Source of the DNA: Faecalicatena orotica
GTDB taxonomy: Bacteria > Bacillota > Clostridia > Lachnospirales > Lachnospiraceae
Reading direction: 5' to 3'
NCBI RefSeq assembly: GCF_003149245.1
Contig: NZ_QGDL01000001.1
Location: 709,089 to 773,088, forward strand
DNA: 64,000 nucleotides
Part shown: piece by piece, positions 33,147-41,573 of the stretch
Numbering within the stretch: the first letter of the stretch is position 1
Layout: every line of letters starts with the position of its first letter
The notes under the pieces: model-generated
The model's input: only the letters and a program-made list of their open reading frames with translations
What the model was told of the DNA's origin: nothing
The model's database searches: none
Position numbers and translations under genes: made by a program

Positions 33147-34061
33147 TTATATAACAAAATTCCTAAGATATTTTGCACTCAGTAGTACTGCCTTCTTTGC
33201 ATCTTCCAGATTTTTCTCAAATGCCTTATCTTCCACCTCGATACATGTATATCCGTCATATCCGATATCGGTCAGCGCAGAAACATATCTGCCCCAGTCC
33301 ACATCCCCGAGTCCCGGAAGCTTTGGGGACATATATTCAAGCGGGGCCGCCATGATTCCCACATCGGCAAGCTTATCCTGGTATACTTTGATATCCTTAT
33401 AATGTACATGGAAAATCTTATCCTTAAACTCATAAAGAGGTCTGATATAATCAATCTGCTGCCATACAAAATGGGACGGGTCGTAATTAATCCCGAAGTT
33501 CGGGCTGTCAAGGATCTCAAATACCTTCCTCCAGTTTGCAGGAGACGTCATCAGGTTCTGCCCGCCCGGCCACTCATCTTCTGTAAATAACATCGGACAG
33601 TTTTCAATCCCGATCTTCACACCTTTTTCCTCTGCATACTTTACGATTGGCGGCCATACTTCCTTTACAGTCTCCAGATTCTCCGTCACCGTTTTCTTTG
33701 GGTCGCGCCCTACAAACGTAGTAATCATATTCACATCCAGCATAGCCGATGCATCGATTAGTTTATACAGGTGTTCAATATAACTCTGACGCTTTTCTAT
33801 GTCCGGCTCCAGTGTATTCGGGTAGTATGCAAGGGAAGATATCTCCACATTCCTGTCTTTACAGTACTTTTTAATGTATGCCGCCTTGTCTTCATTCATA
33901 TTTGCAGCATCAATATGGCTGACCCCTGCATATCTCCTCTGTGCGCCCCCCTGCGGCCAGCACGCTACTTCCAGGCATTCCAGATGATTCTCAGATGCAA
34001 AATCCACGACTTCCTCAAATGTCATTCCGTCACAAATTGCTGTAATAAATCCTAACTTCAT
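33147..34061 (-). CDS. Sugar phosphate isomerase/epimerase-like TIM-barrel protein (third)
   Basis: 304 residues from the ATG at 34061 (MKLGFITAICDGMTFEE), preceded by AAGGAG; an upstream in-frame extension has no site. AP_endonuc_2 fold with ligand motifs KIGIENCPMLF, INYDPSHFVWQ, FHVHYKDIKVY and YTCIEVED. The FHVHYKD and YDPSHF blocks resemble enzymes acting on inositol or keto-sugars. It is co-directional with and just upstream of the ROK kinase. It faces the isomerase/oxidoreductase operon, so both units may serve one pathway. Confidence 0.88.
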   Translation of the reverse strand: MKLGFITAICDGMTFEEVVDFASENHLECLEVACWPQGGAQRRYAGVSHIDAANMNEDKAAYIKKYCKDRNVEISSLAYYPNTLEPDIEKRQSYIEHLYKLIDASAMLDVNMITTFVGRDPKKTVTENLETVKEVWPPIVKYAEEKGVKIGIENCPMLFTEDEWPGGQNLMTSPANWRKVFEILDSPNFGINYDPSHFVWQQIDYIRPLYEFKDKIFHVHYKDIKVYQDKLADVGIMAAPLEYMSPKLPGLGDVDWGRYVSALTDIGYDGYTCIEVEDKAFEKNLEDAKKAVLLSAKYLRNFVI

Positions 34062-34186
34062 AGTTTGACTGCTCCTTTCGTTACGATACATATTCTTATT
34101 CACATTTCTATTAGTACAGATTCTTCTTTTTGTCTTCTTTATTGTAACGAAATCTGTCCCACTAAGCTTTTCACTTTTTGTCTGAC

Positions 34187-34199
34187 TTTGTAGTACAAA
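34187..34199. promoter_or_regulatory. Small palindrome upstream of the third isomerase gene
   Basis: TTTGTA-G-TACAAA, a 13-nt odd palindrome about 125 nt before the isomerase start, in the only space available for that operon's promoter. It could be an operator. The AT-rich background limits confidence. Confidence 0.25.
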
Positions 34200-34240
34200 A
34201 ATGACATTTTTTAATCTGACTGCCTTAAGGCATGCAAAAA

Positions 34241-34269
34241 GGTCAAAAATAATACCCTTATTTTTGACC
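34241..34269 (-). terminator. Terminator overlapping the psd stop codon
   Basis: GGTCAAAAATAA and TTATTTTTGACC form a perfect 12-bp stem over a 5-nt loop, with TTTTTGC after it leftward. The stem includes the psd stop codon (TAA at 34258-34260) and the codons just before it. Confidence 0.85.
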
Positions 34270-35148
34270 TCTTATTGATTCTCCGATACGCTCACCCATC
34301 TTTACGATTGTCTCATAACCGGACTGTGTATTCTGAAACAGCCGTTCATCCATCCTGACTGCATCTTTCTGGAACAGCAGGATCACCGTGGAACCGCCGA
34401 ATTCGAAACGCCCTTTTTCTTCGCCCTTTTTTACAAGGCATGCTTCATGGTAATTGGTAATCCGCCCGACCATCAGGGCCCCCACTTCCATCATCAGTAC
34501 CGTCTTAAAATGTCTGCTCCTTAAGAGTGAGTACTCCCTTGTGTTCTCCTTATAAATGGGGACGACATCGTTCGCCACAGGATTCACCGTATGAAAGATC
34601 CCGGGGATATGGCAGTTTTCTGACTTCATCCCGTCATCAACGTAACAGTACCTGTGATAGTCATCGACCGTCAGCCTGAACACAAACGCCGTTCCCCCTT
34701 CATAATATGCTGCAAGTTTCGGCGACCGGAGGAGAGATTCCACTGTATAAGACGTGTTCTTAATATTGAATCTGCTTTTTTTACCTTTTTCATGGACAAT
34801 CGGGTAGACACTCAGCTTTCCGTCGCACGGGCTTGTAAGTGTCCACTCGTCTCCCTCCATGATACGGACCCCGTCCTTCAGTTTCCGTGTGAAAAAATCG
34901 TTATAAGAACGAAAACGTTCCTTCTCGCAGACACTTAAATCAATCTGGTTCGCCTTCACAAACGGGACAATCAGGACCCGTGACCAGCTTCTGTCCAGCA
35001 GCCAGCCGCCTGCTCTGGAAACAAACGGGCAGATCAGAACTTTCAGAATCCTACGCCCCGCGCGGCTCAAATACATCCTCTTCAGCAGTCTGTCCTGCCC
35101 GGAATCTGCTGTTGTTATCCGTCCTTCTCTGTCAATATACTTCATCAT
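34258..35148 (-). CDS. psd: Phosphatidylserine decarboxylase proenzyme
   Basis: 296 residues. The self-cleavage motif is FGGST near the C-terminus: cleavage before the Ser makes the pyruvoyl prosthetic group. RLTVDDYHRYCYVDDG and GIFHTVNPVA carry the conserved Asp/His residues of the family. It converts phosphatidylserine to phosphatidylethanolamine at the membrane. It lies 12 nt after the PS synthase gene, completing the two-step route in one operon. Its last codons form part of the terminator stem. Confidence 0.93.
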   Translation of the reverse strand: MMKYIDREGRITTADSGQDRLLKRMYLSRAGRRILKVLICPFVSRAGGWLLDRSWSRVLIVPFVKANQIDLSVCEKERFRSYNDFFTRKLKDGVRIMEGDEWTLTSPCDGKLSVYPIVHEKGKKSRFNIKNTSYTVESLLRSPKLAAYYEGGTAFVFRLTVDDYHRYCYVDDGMKSENCHIPGIFHTVNPVANDVVPIYKENTREYSLLRSRHFKTVLMMEVGALMVGRITNYHEACLVKKGEEKGRFEFGGSTVILLFQKDAVRMDERLFQNTQSGYETIVKMGERIGESIRGQK

Positions 35149-35160
35149 TTACCCTCTCTC

Positions 35161-35838
35161 TTATAACCTTCTCACCCAATACAGCCAGGGCCATCCCGGA
35201 TGGAAGCTGATACGGTAACGGGTAAAAACAATCATAATGACTACTGCGGCACCGACAACGGCAACCAGCACAGCAAGTGTGGCATTCTTCGGCTTTTTCA
35301 GCCGGAAGTCAACAACAAACAGGATTCCCACGATCAGCAGTGCCAAATGAAGACAAATTCTGAAAATCGAATCCGGAACGAAAAACTGGATCATAAATAC
35401 GAGGGGCAGCACAATCGCCATCGAGGTGATTGGAAGTCCTCTGTAGAACTTCTCCCCGCTCTCTGTCACAAGTGCATTCTTTGCCTCCATGACATTGAAG
35501 TAAGCAAGCCTTATGACGGAGTTCACACAATACACCATAATGACCGCGATACCGATCGGCCCCCTTACCCCCAGCAGATAACAGATCAATGCCGGGAAGG
35601 CTCCGAAACAAACCACGTCACACAGGGAATCTATCTGGATTCCAAAGGACTTTTCATCCTCCGTCCTGTCTTTCTTTCTGCGCGCAATCTTACCGTCAAA
35701 CATATCACACAGGCCCGATAACGCAAGACACAGGATTGCCGTCTTGAACCTTCCGTGAACCGCCTGAGTCATCCCGAATACTGATGTGGCAAGGCTGATA
35801 TAAGTCAGTACCACTGTATAATTATAAAAACCAATCAT
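35161..35838 (-). CDS. pssA: CDP-diacylglycerol-serine O-phosphatidyltransferase
   Basis: 225 residues, multi-pass membrane protein. The CDP-alcohol phosphotransferase motif is complete: D-G-K-I-A-R-R, eight residues, then G-x3-D-x3-D (CDMFDGKIARR then FGIQIDSLCD). It transfers phosphatidyl from CDP-diacylglycerol to serine. The neighbouring psd gene supports serine as the acceptor rather than glycerol phosphate or inositol. A lysylphosphatidylglycerol-flippase-like gene precedes it by 43 nt. Confidence 0.9.
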   Translation of the reverse strand: MIGFYNYTVVLTYISLATSVFGMTQAVHGRFKTAILCLALSGLCDMFDGKIARRKKDRTEDEKSFGIQIDSLCDVVCFGAFPALICYLLGVRGPIGIAVIMVYCVNSVIRLAYFNVMEAKNALVTESGEKFYRGLPITSMAIVLPLVFMIQFFVPDSIFRICLHLALLIVGILFVVDFRLKKPKNATLAVLVAVVGAAVVIMIVFTRYRISFHPGWPWLYWVRRL

Positions 35839-35881
35839 CTTATTCTCTCTCTTCTCATTTAGATTTTATCTTTCACCACAT

Positions 35882-36943
35882 TTATCCCTGCGCCTCACAA
35901 CACGGTTTCTCTGCCGCTTCTTTCTGTCTGCGTCCTATGGTAAGATGGGCAAACAGGGTCATTGCCGCACTGAGCAGCAATTGTACGTAGTATGCAATCC
36001 CCCTGCTTAAAACCATGCCCGGCAGAAGGAGTCCTGCGGCAAAAATGCCTTTGAATATAATCAGGAACAGATTCTCACTGATCCCCATGCCGCCCGGGAG
36101 GGGAAGCATATCAACCGATACCGACACTACCGCCTGCAGCATCACGACATCATAGATGTGTGCCCCGTGAAGCCCGAATGCCTTATACACAAACCATGTT
36201 ACAAAAAACAGGGCAAACCTCTGTAAAAATGTTATGGCCAGCACATTCACAATCACTCCTGCATGTGTCCTCAAATACGCCGCCGTTGCATTATACTGGT
36301 CCATCGAAGCAGACAGTTTCTCTGTACGGTTTGGCTTATGCTTTAAAATGTGCAGCCGTTCCAGAATCTTCAGGCACCACATCATAATCCCTTTCGCCAG
36401 GGCCGGGTGGAATGCCAGAATCGACATGGCAATGCAGCATGCAACATTCAGACCCACCCCCAGGTAAAACACCGGCAGAATCCCTTCCAGATACTTATGT
36501 ACAAACCCCCTCTGGAAGAATGCAACAAACAGTCCGATAGCAACGAGGACTGACTTATATGTTATTGTAACAATCATCAGCACTAATGTCGATACCGGAA
36601 CCGGAATTTTATTCTTTCTCATATAATATATCTGCATCGGCTGCCCGCCGCTCGCAGATGGTGTGATGGCGCTGAAGAAGAACCCTACACAGGAATATAA
36701 GAAACAGGTCCACTTCTTCGTATGGATTTTCAGGGTGCCCATCATATAATGGATAATGATGGATTCCCCCCAGATAAAGAAGACCACCCCCGCCACCCCG
36801 GGAATCAGGTACAGTGGATTCGCCTTTAAAATTGTCCGGATAACGGCACGCAGATCTTCTCCTTTAAATACGCTGTAAATTGTCAGTGCAAACACAAGCA
36901 CAACGAATGCCGCGTTCGCAATCTTTTTCTTCTTACTCGTCAC
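35882..36943 (-). CDS. UPF0104/MprF-like flippase-domain membrane protein
   Basis: 353 residues with about eight membrane segments. This is the lysylphosphatidylglycerol-synthetase transmembrane domain family (YbhN-like) without the soluble tRNA-dependent catalytic domain. Family blocks: FFSAITPSASGGQPMQIYYM and LPLPGGMGISENLFL. Such stand-alone domains are thought to move lipids across the membrane. It overlaps the PAP2 gene by 11 nt and stands in front of pssA-psd, so a role in placing or recycling phospholipid is plausible. Confidence 0.88.
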   Translation of the reverse strand: MTSKKKKIANAAFVVLVFALTIYSVFKGEDLRAVIRTILKANPLYLIPGVAGVVFFIWGESIIIHYMMGTLKIHTKKWTCFLYSCVGFFFSAITPSASGGQPMQIYYMRKNKIPVPVSTLVLMIVTITYKSVLVAIGLFVAFFQRGFVHKYLEGILPVFYLGVGLNVACCIAMSILAFHPALAKGIMMWCLKILERLHILKHKPNRTEKLSASMDQYNATAAYLRTHAGVIVNVLAITFLQRFALFFVTWFVYKAFGLHGAHIYDVVMLQAVVSVSVDMLPLPGGMGISENLFLIIFKGIFAAGLLLPGMVLSRGIAYYVQLLLSAAMTLFAHLTIGRRQKEAAEKPCCEAQG

Positions 36944-37655
36944 AGTTCACTCTCTTTCCCACAGGTCTTACCCTCCTGTGAAAACATTTCTGATACAGCC
37001 AGTCAAATACCCTCTGGGGATATTGATAAAGCCGCGTATGAAAAGCCAGCCAGTATGTACCTTCTGCCAGTATGATGCCTGCTATGGCATCTACAATATA
37101 GTGCTGCTTGGTCAGCTGCGTCGAGACACAGACAAGCAGTGCAAAAAAGCAGGAAAACATCCGGTAGCCCTTCGGTATATTCTTTTGCCGGCGGATCCCG
37201 ATATAGCAGAACCAGCTTACGAGACAGTGGATGGACGGGAACAGCCTTGTGGGCGGGTCAATGCTGTAAACAAACAAAAGCACCGAATCCCAGAATCCCG
37301 GTTCCGCCAGCACAGGCCTGATATTCGTGGTAGGCATAAGCAGGTAGAAAGTCCCGCATATCAGTCGTGACATCATGTCTGCCACCGCAAAACGAATGCA
37401 GTATTCTTTCCCCTGCCTCGCTATGATTATGTAATTTACAGTCCAGAAAAGGTAACACCCTAAGTATACCGCTGCAAACGCAGGCACTACCGGGACTGCC
37501 CTGTCAATCGGAAGTGTGAGGTCATAATGCTTCCAGTTTTCTGTAATACGGTCCGTTCCCATATAAACAATAAAATTAACCGCCAAACAGGATAACAGAG
37601 GAAATACTGCATATGCCGGTATGATTTTCTTTAATTTCCCAAGCCTGTTTCCCAT
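36933..37655 (-). CDS. PAP2-superfamily membrane phosphatase
   Basis: 240 residues from the ATG at 37655, with AAGGAG nine nt upstream; a TTG three codons earlier abuts the ribosome site. Six membrane segments. The PAP2 motifs are FPSIHCLVSWF (motif 2, His) and KQHYIVDAIAG (motif 3, His/Asp); motif 1 is less clear. It probably removes phosphate from phosphatidate, phosphatidylglycerol phosphate or undecaprenyl pyrophosphate at the outer face. First gene of the four-gene phospholipid operon. Confidence 0.87.
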   Translation of the reverse strand: MGNRLGKLKKIIPAYAVFPLLSCLAVNFIVYMGTDRITENWKHYDLTLPIDRAVPVVPAFAAVYLGCYLFWTVNYIIIARQGKEYCIRFAVADMMSRLICGTFYLLMPTTNIRPVLAEPGFWDSVLLFVYSIDPPTRLFPSIHCLVSWFCYIGIRRQKNIPKGYRMFSCFFALLVCVSTQLTKQHYIVDAIAGIILAEGTYWLAFHTRLYQYPQRVFDWLYQKCFHRRVRPVGKRVNCDE

Positions 37656-37690
37656 GATGTCCAACTCCTTTTTATCTCGGTCTAGTGACT

Positions 37691-37762
37691 ATTATAACAG
37701 ACTTTTTGAAAGATGCACCGGTAAAGTAGGTTTCTTAATGAATTCATAATAAATCTTTCAAA
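37691..37762 (-). promoter_or_regulatory. Promoter of the phospholipid operon with flanking 10-bp inverted repeat
   Basis: On the minus strand an extended -10 (TGTTATAAT; ATTATA at 37691-37696 on the plus strand) lies about 36 nt before the PAP2 start. TTTGAAAGAT (37705-37714) and ATCTTTCAAA (37753-37762) are perfect inverted arms 38 nt apart. The nearer arm falls in the -35/spacer area. No good -35 is seen. This suits a regulator that binds both arms. Confidence 0.45.
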
Positions 37763-37821
37763 TTTCTTCCAATATATTTCGGTTTTCTTAGGGAAATTCC
37801 TGTAATTTATTGTATATTAAT

Positions 37822-37850
37822 ACAGCTCAGGCTTTTTGCGCCTGAGCTGT
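37822..37850. terminator. Hairpin after the AAA/PD-(D/E)XK gene
   Basis: ACAGCTCAGGC and GCCTGAGCTGT form an 11-bp perfect stem with a 7-nt loop. The T-rich tail (GTTTTTCTTT) is on the plus strand, while leftward the tail is ATTAATATAC. It still sits 10 nt past the stop of the minus-strand gene, so it probably ends that message. Confidence 0.6.
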
Positions 37851-37860
37851 ACGTTTTTCT

Positions 37861-39555
37861 TTATGCTCCTGTTTTCATTACAAGACATTCCTTCCGGTAA
37901 AAACAAAGGCCATACTTTTTAATATTACTATATCCCTCTGTCCGTAATCCCGCTTCATAATTTTTTTCTTCGATTTGTTTCAGCGCCTCACGGCATACAT
38001 CCTTCATTTTACTGAAATCATCCGTTATTTTTAACTCCAAAATAACGGCGGATCCCCTTACGGACGGCGTCTTTAGTATAATATCCGGTCTGCCTGTACC
38101 ACTTTCCCGATTAGACCAGACGCTATATTTCTTTGACGTTTTCAACAATCCGGTAAGAAAACCGTGGTAATAATTTTCTGCATAATCAAAGAAGCTAATC
38201 GTATCAAGAAGCTGTTCTGAAATAAAATCTCCAAAGGCTTCACAGTCGCCGCTGTCTATTGCCCGGAATAATGGGGTCGTGTCCGACCTGCGTACCTTTT
38301 TATCATACCACGTTAATATCATATTGCGGTAAATCGAGCGAATTTCCGCATTTGGGATGGACAATTCTAAGAAGATATCTTCTCCGATCTGACGCTCCCC
38401 TGTACTTTTCAGATATCCGGTAAAATATAGGAAATTCCACAGATTATCCTGTGATTCATGGATATCACCATACGTGATATCTTCGTGAACCCGTTTTTCT
38501 ATCGTCTCGCCTGCAATCAGGCTCTCTAATTCCTTTTTTGTTTCAAAATCCGCATTCTCCACCAATTCCCTGACAATACTGTTGGATGACGTATTCGACC
38601 AGTAAGCCTTTGGGAAAGCATTGATATCAATTGTAGCCGTTTTCACATAATTAATGATACTCCAGGGATTATAAATCTCTGTATTACCAAAACAGTAGCC
38701 GTCATACCATTCCTTCAATTCTGTGAACTTCTCTTCTATTTCATAATAAGAAACCATATCTTTTACTTCTTCTTCGGTAAATCCAAATCTGTCTGAATAC
38801 CCTGGGGTCAGAACAGAATATATCACAAGATTATTTAGCCCCGTAAATATACTTTCCCTGCTGATTCTCAGGCAGCCGGTAACCACAGCGAATTCGAGAT
38901 TCTGGTTGGTCTTTAGCGCAGATTCAAATAATGAACGGATAAAGGTAATCATCTCGTCATAAAATCCTGCAAAATAGGCATTTTCTAATGGTACATCGTA
39001 TTCATCAATCAGAATAATGACATTTTTTTGGTGAAACTTCGACAGGCAGTAGGATAAAAATTCTAAAGACTTTGCATTGTCCAGCTTCCCTGCCCTGCGT
39101 TCCATAAGGGCTCTGAAGCGCCCCTTCTCTTCTTCTGTCAGTTTATCTGTCCCAAGTATATAAGAATGTCTTTTGTATTCTTTGGCGATCTCATCAATCA
39201 GGCTTGCATATGCCATCTCATAATCCGGCTGTTTACCAGATTTCAATGATAAATTAATAACCGGATATTCTCCCTGCCATGACATATAGGATTCTCCGCA
39301 CGCAGAAATTTTTAGGTCTTTAAAAATATAACCGTTATCAATCTTACGCCCGTTATCATCCAGTTCCAGTTCAAAAAAACGTCTGATCATGCTTTGGTTC
39401 AGCGTTTTCCCAAAACGGCGGGGTCTCGTAATCAGGTTCACCTTTGCCCGGTTATCCAGAAGTTCTTTTATCATCAGCGTTTTATCAACATAATAGAAAC
39501 CATGTTCAATCAGTTCCCTGATATCTTCATACCCTATGGGGATCATCTTTTTCAT
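37861..39555 (-). CDS. AAA-ATPase-like / PD-(D/E)XK nuclease protein (DUF1703 type)
   Basis: 564 residues. The N-terminal AAA-ATPase_like domain has FYYVDKTLMIKELLDN and the P-loop-like TRPRRFGKTLNQSM. NVIILIDEYDVPLENA is the Walker B region. The C-terminal part has GRPDIILKTP and AVILELKITDDF, the D-x-ExK signature of the PD-(D/E)XK_9 nuclease domain. These genes occur in many copies in gut Firmicutes and Bacteroidetes; their role (mobile element, toxin-like or defence) is unsettled. The short 58-nt upstream gap holds an imperfect hairpin with TATAAT in it. Confidence 0.87.
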   Translation of the reverse strand: MKKMIPIGYEDIRELIEHGFYYVDKTLMIKELLDNRAKVNLITRPRRFGKTLNQSMIRRFFELELDDNGRKIDNGYIFKDLKISACGESYMSWQGEYPVINLSLKSGKQPDYEMAYASLIDEIAKEYKRHSYILGTDKLTEEEKGRFRALMERRAGKLDNAKSLEFLSYCLSKFHQKNVIILIDEYDVPLENAYFAGFYDEMITFIRSLFESALKTNQNLEFAVVTGCLRISRESIFTGLNNLVIYSVLTPGYSDRFGFTEEEVKDMVSYYEIEEKFTELKEWYDGYCFGNTEIYNPWSIINYVKTATIDINAFPKAYWSNTSSNSIVRELVENADFETKKELESLIAGETIEKRVHEDITYGDIHESQDNLWNFLYFTGYLKSTGERQIGEDIFLELSIPNAEIRSIYRNMILTWYDKKVRRSDTTPLFRAIDSGDCEAFGDFISEQLLDTISFFDYAENYYHGFLTGLLKTSKKYSVWSNRESGTGRPDIILKTPSVRGSAVILELKITDDFSKMKDVCREALKQIEEKNYEAGLRTEGYSNIKKYGLCFYRKECLVMKTGA

Positions 39556-39613
39556 TTTATCACCTGCCTCCTTGATTTATATTATTATAAACCAAAGAGG
39601 CGTAATCCACAAC

Positions 39614-39898
39614 TTATAAACAGCAGACATTTCCTAATATTTCTTCGAGTGCATTCTTGCTGCTTGTATGACATCTTATAACATCGGCATTACACCTTCC
39701 GGCTTCTTCCACAGCACACTTTACCATTTTGTGGGACACTGTGTTCGTAAATAATACGATCAGATCCGGGCTGCCAATCTGTTTGCTTAATCCGGCAGAC
39801 ATCTGTGTAAACACCTTTGCCTTGCAGTGGAACTGTTTGCATATTTTCTTATACTGGCATACCATACGGTCATGCCCTCCGATTATCACTACGCTCAT
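39614..39898 (-). CDS. DUF2325 family protein
   Basis: 94 residues from the ATG at 39898 (MSVVIIGGHDRMVCQYK), which follows AAGGAGGG. The frame is open further upstream, but that region lies in the ABC transporter gene. VVIIGGHDRM, DLIVLFTNTVSHKMV and VIRCHTSSKNALEEIL are the DUF2325 blocks. The protein ends in CCL. DUF2325 proteins have a Rossmann-like single domain and unknown function. It is directly downstream of the ABC pair (16 nt), in the operon preceded by a Fur-box-like site. Confidence 0.8.
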   Translation of the reverse strand: MSVVIIGGHDRMVCQYKKICKQFHCKAKVFTQMSAGLSKQIGSPDLIVLFTNTVSHKMVKCAVEEAGRCNADVIRCHTSSKNALEEILGNVCCL

Positions 39899-39914
39899 TG
39901 TGCCCTCCTTACTT

Positions 39915-41573
39915 TTACATCTGAACCACTTCGTCTGCAATCCCCATCGTTGATTTCCTGTGTGAAACAAGGAGGATTGTCCTGTCTTCTTTTTCCCGTT
40001 CCAGACTTTTCAGAACAATACCCTCGTTCAGGCTGTCAATATTGCTCGTCGGTTCGTCCAGCAGTATCATCCTGCTTTTATGGAGGAATGCACGGGCAAT
40101 CCCGATGCGCTGTTTCTCGCCCCCGGAGATGCAGTCACCCAGCTCAGTCAGCCGGCTGTCATACCCATTTGGCAGTGACATGATGAACTCATGAATAGAT
40201 GCTTTCCTTGCCGCATCCTCAACCTCCGCCCTGGTCGCATTCTCATTAGCAATCTTGATATTATTCTCAATCGTATCATGGAACAGGAACGTCTCCTGCG
40301 TTACATAAGCAAGCTTCTTTCTCAGGGACGATGTGCGGATCTCATTTACATCCTCTCCCCCGTATGTAATACTCCCCTCTCCTGCCTCATAAAAACGCAT
40401 CATCAGCTTTAGCAGTGTTGATTTTCCGCAGCCGCTTCGGCCCAGTATTCCATGAATTTTTCCGGGTCTGAAAACTGCGTTAAAATCATTCAGCACTCCA
40501 TCGTCCGTTTCCTCATACCTGAATGAAACATTACGGCAGACTACGTCACCTTCGGGCAGTTTTGCACCCTCTTCATTATCCGTCACAACTGGTGTCTCTT
40601 CCAGAATATCAAGCACCCTGCTTCCACTTGCCAGAGTATGGTTCAGATTATTTGACAATGCCGAAAGAGCTGCTGTAGGACCAAAGGAACTCATCATTCC
40701 GATGACGGCAGTCACACCCTGGTAAAATTCCATCTGCCCCGCCTGCACGAAAAGTCCGCATACGATAAGCATCACTATTCCCGCTGCAAGGATTACACAG
40801 TCGGTTGCAATCCGCTGTATGTTCTCATCTTTTTTCAGCTTCCTTCCCGTTTCTTCAAGTGCTTCTGTCTTTCCGGCCATATCAGCCATGCGTTTCTCTT
40901 TCTGCTGGTATTGGAGAAGTTCCTCCAGCCCGTAAAGATTATCCAGAACCGATGTATTCAGATTTCCAAAGGAATCCCTGTAGTTCCGGCCGCTTTTCTT
41001 CCCTTTCCTGCTGTTCCTGACGGGAATGACCACCCCCACTATCAAATAGGAAACAAAGGCCACTGCTCCTGCCGCCGGGTTAAGCATCCCCAGAAATACC
41101 ACCATAAAGACCGAGGAGGCCACGGCAATCGCGATGGGGGAAATCGTATGTGCATAGAACACTTCCAGCAGTTCAATATCACTGGTAATGATTGAGATCA
41201 GGTTTCCCTTTTCACTGCCGTCTAACTTGGCCGGGGCCAGCTTTCTGAGCGCTGCAAATACCTGATGCCGTATTCTCGCCAGAAGCTTGAATGCAATATA
41301 ATGGTTACAGGACTGTTCCGCATAACGCAGGATTCCCCTGAACACGGCAAATACAACCAGCACTGCGGCAATTGTCCCGAATGACAGCCCTGTATATACT
41401 CCGGCCGCCTCAAGCATCCCGTATCCCCCGAAAATAGTCAGGAATGTAGCAGTCAGGTTGCCTGCGCATCCCATCAGCACCGCCAGGAACATTAGTCCTA
41501 AGAGCGGCCTTATCATTCCGATCAGTCCGGCCATGACCTGCAGTGAAGTTCTGTTTTTCTTTGTATGATTCAT
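39915..41573 (-). CDS. ABC transporter ATP-binding/permease protein, CydC-like half
   Basis: 552 residues: six membrane segments then an ATPase domain. Walker A is GRSGCGKST, the signature is CISGGEKQRIGIARA (ISGGE in place of LSGGQ), and Walker B is ILLDEPTSNID. It directly follows its partner gene (TAG then ATG, no gap). The pair resembles CydDC, which exports cysteine/glutathione and handles heme, and also the YbtPQ/IrtAB group, which imports siderophores despite an exporter fold. The upstream Fur-like site favours an iron- or heme-related role. Confidence 0.87.
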   Translation of the reverse strand: MNHTKKNRTSLQVMAGLIGMIRPLLGLMFLAVLMGCAGNLTATFLTIFGGYGMLEAAGVYTGLSFGTIAAVLVVFAVFRGILRYAEQSCNHYIAFKLLARIRHQVFAALRKLAPAKLDGSEKGNLISIITSDIELLEVFYAHTISPIAIAVASSVFMVVFLGMLNPAAGAVAFVSYLIVGVVIPVRNSRKGKKSGRNYRDSFGNLNTSVLDNLYGLEELLQYQQKEKRMADMAGKTEALEETGRKLKKDENIQRIATDCVILAAGIVMLIVCGLFVQAGQMEFYQGVTAVIGMMSSFGPTAALSALSNNLNHTLASGSRVLDILEETPVVTDNEEGAKLPEGDVVCRNVSFRYEETDDGVLNDFNAVFRPGKIHGILGRSGCGKSTLLKLMMRFYEAGEGSITYGGEDVNEIRTSSLRKKLAYVTQETFLFHDTIENNIKIANENATRAEVEDAARKASIHEFIMSLPNGYDSRLTELGDCISGGEKQRIGIARAFLHKSRMILLDEPTSNIDSLNEGIVLKSLEREKEDRTILLVSHRKSTMGIADEVVQM

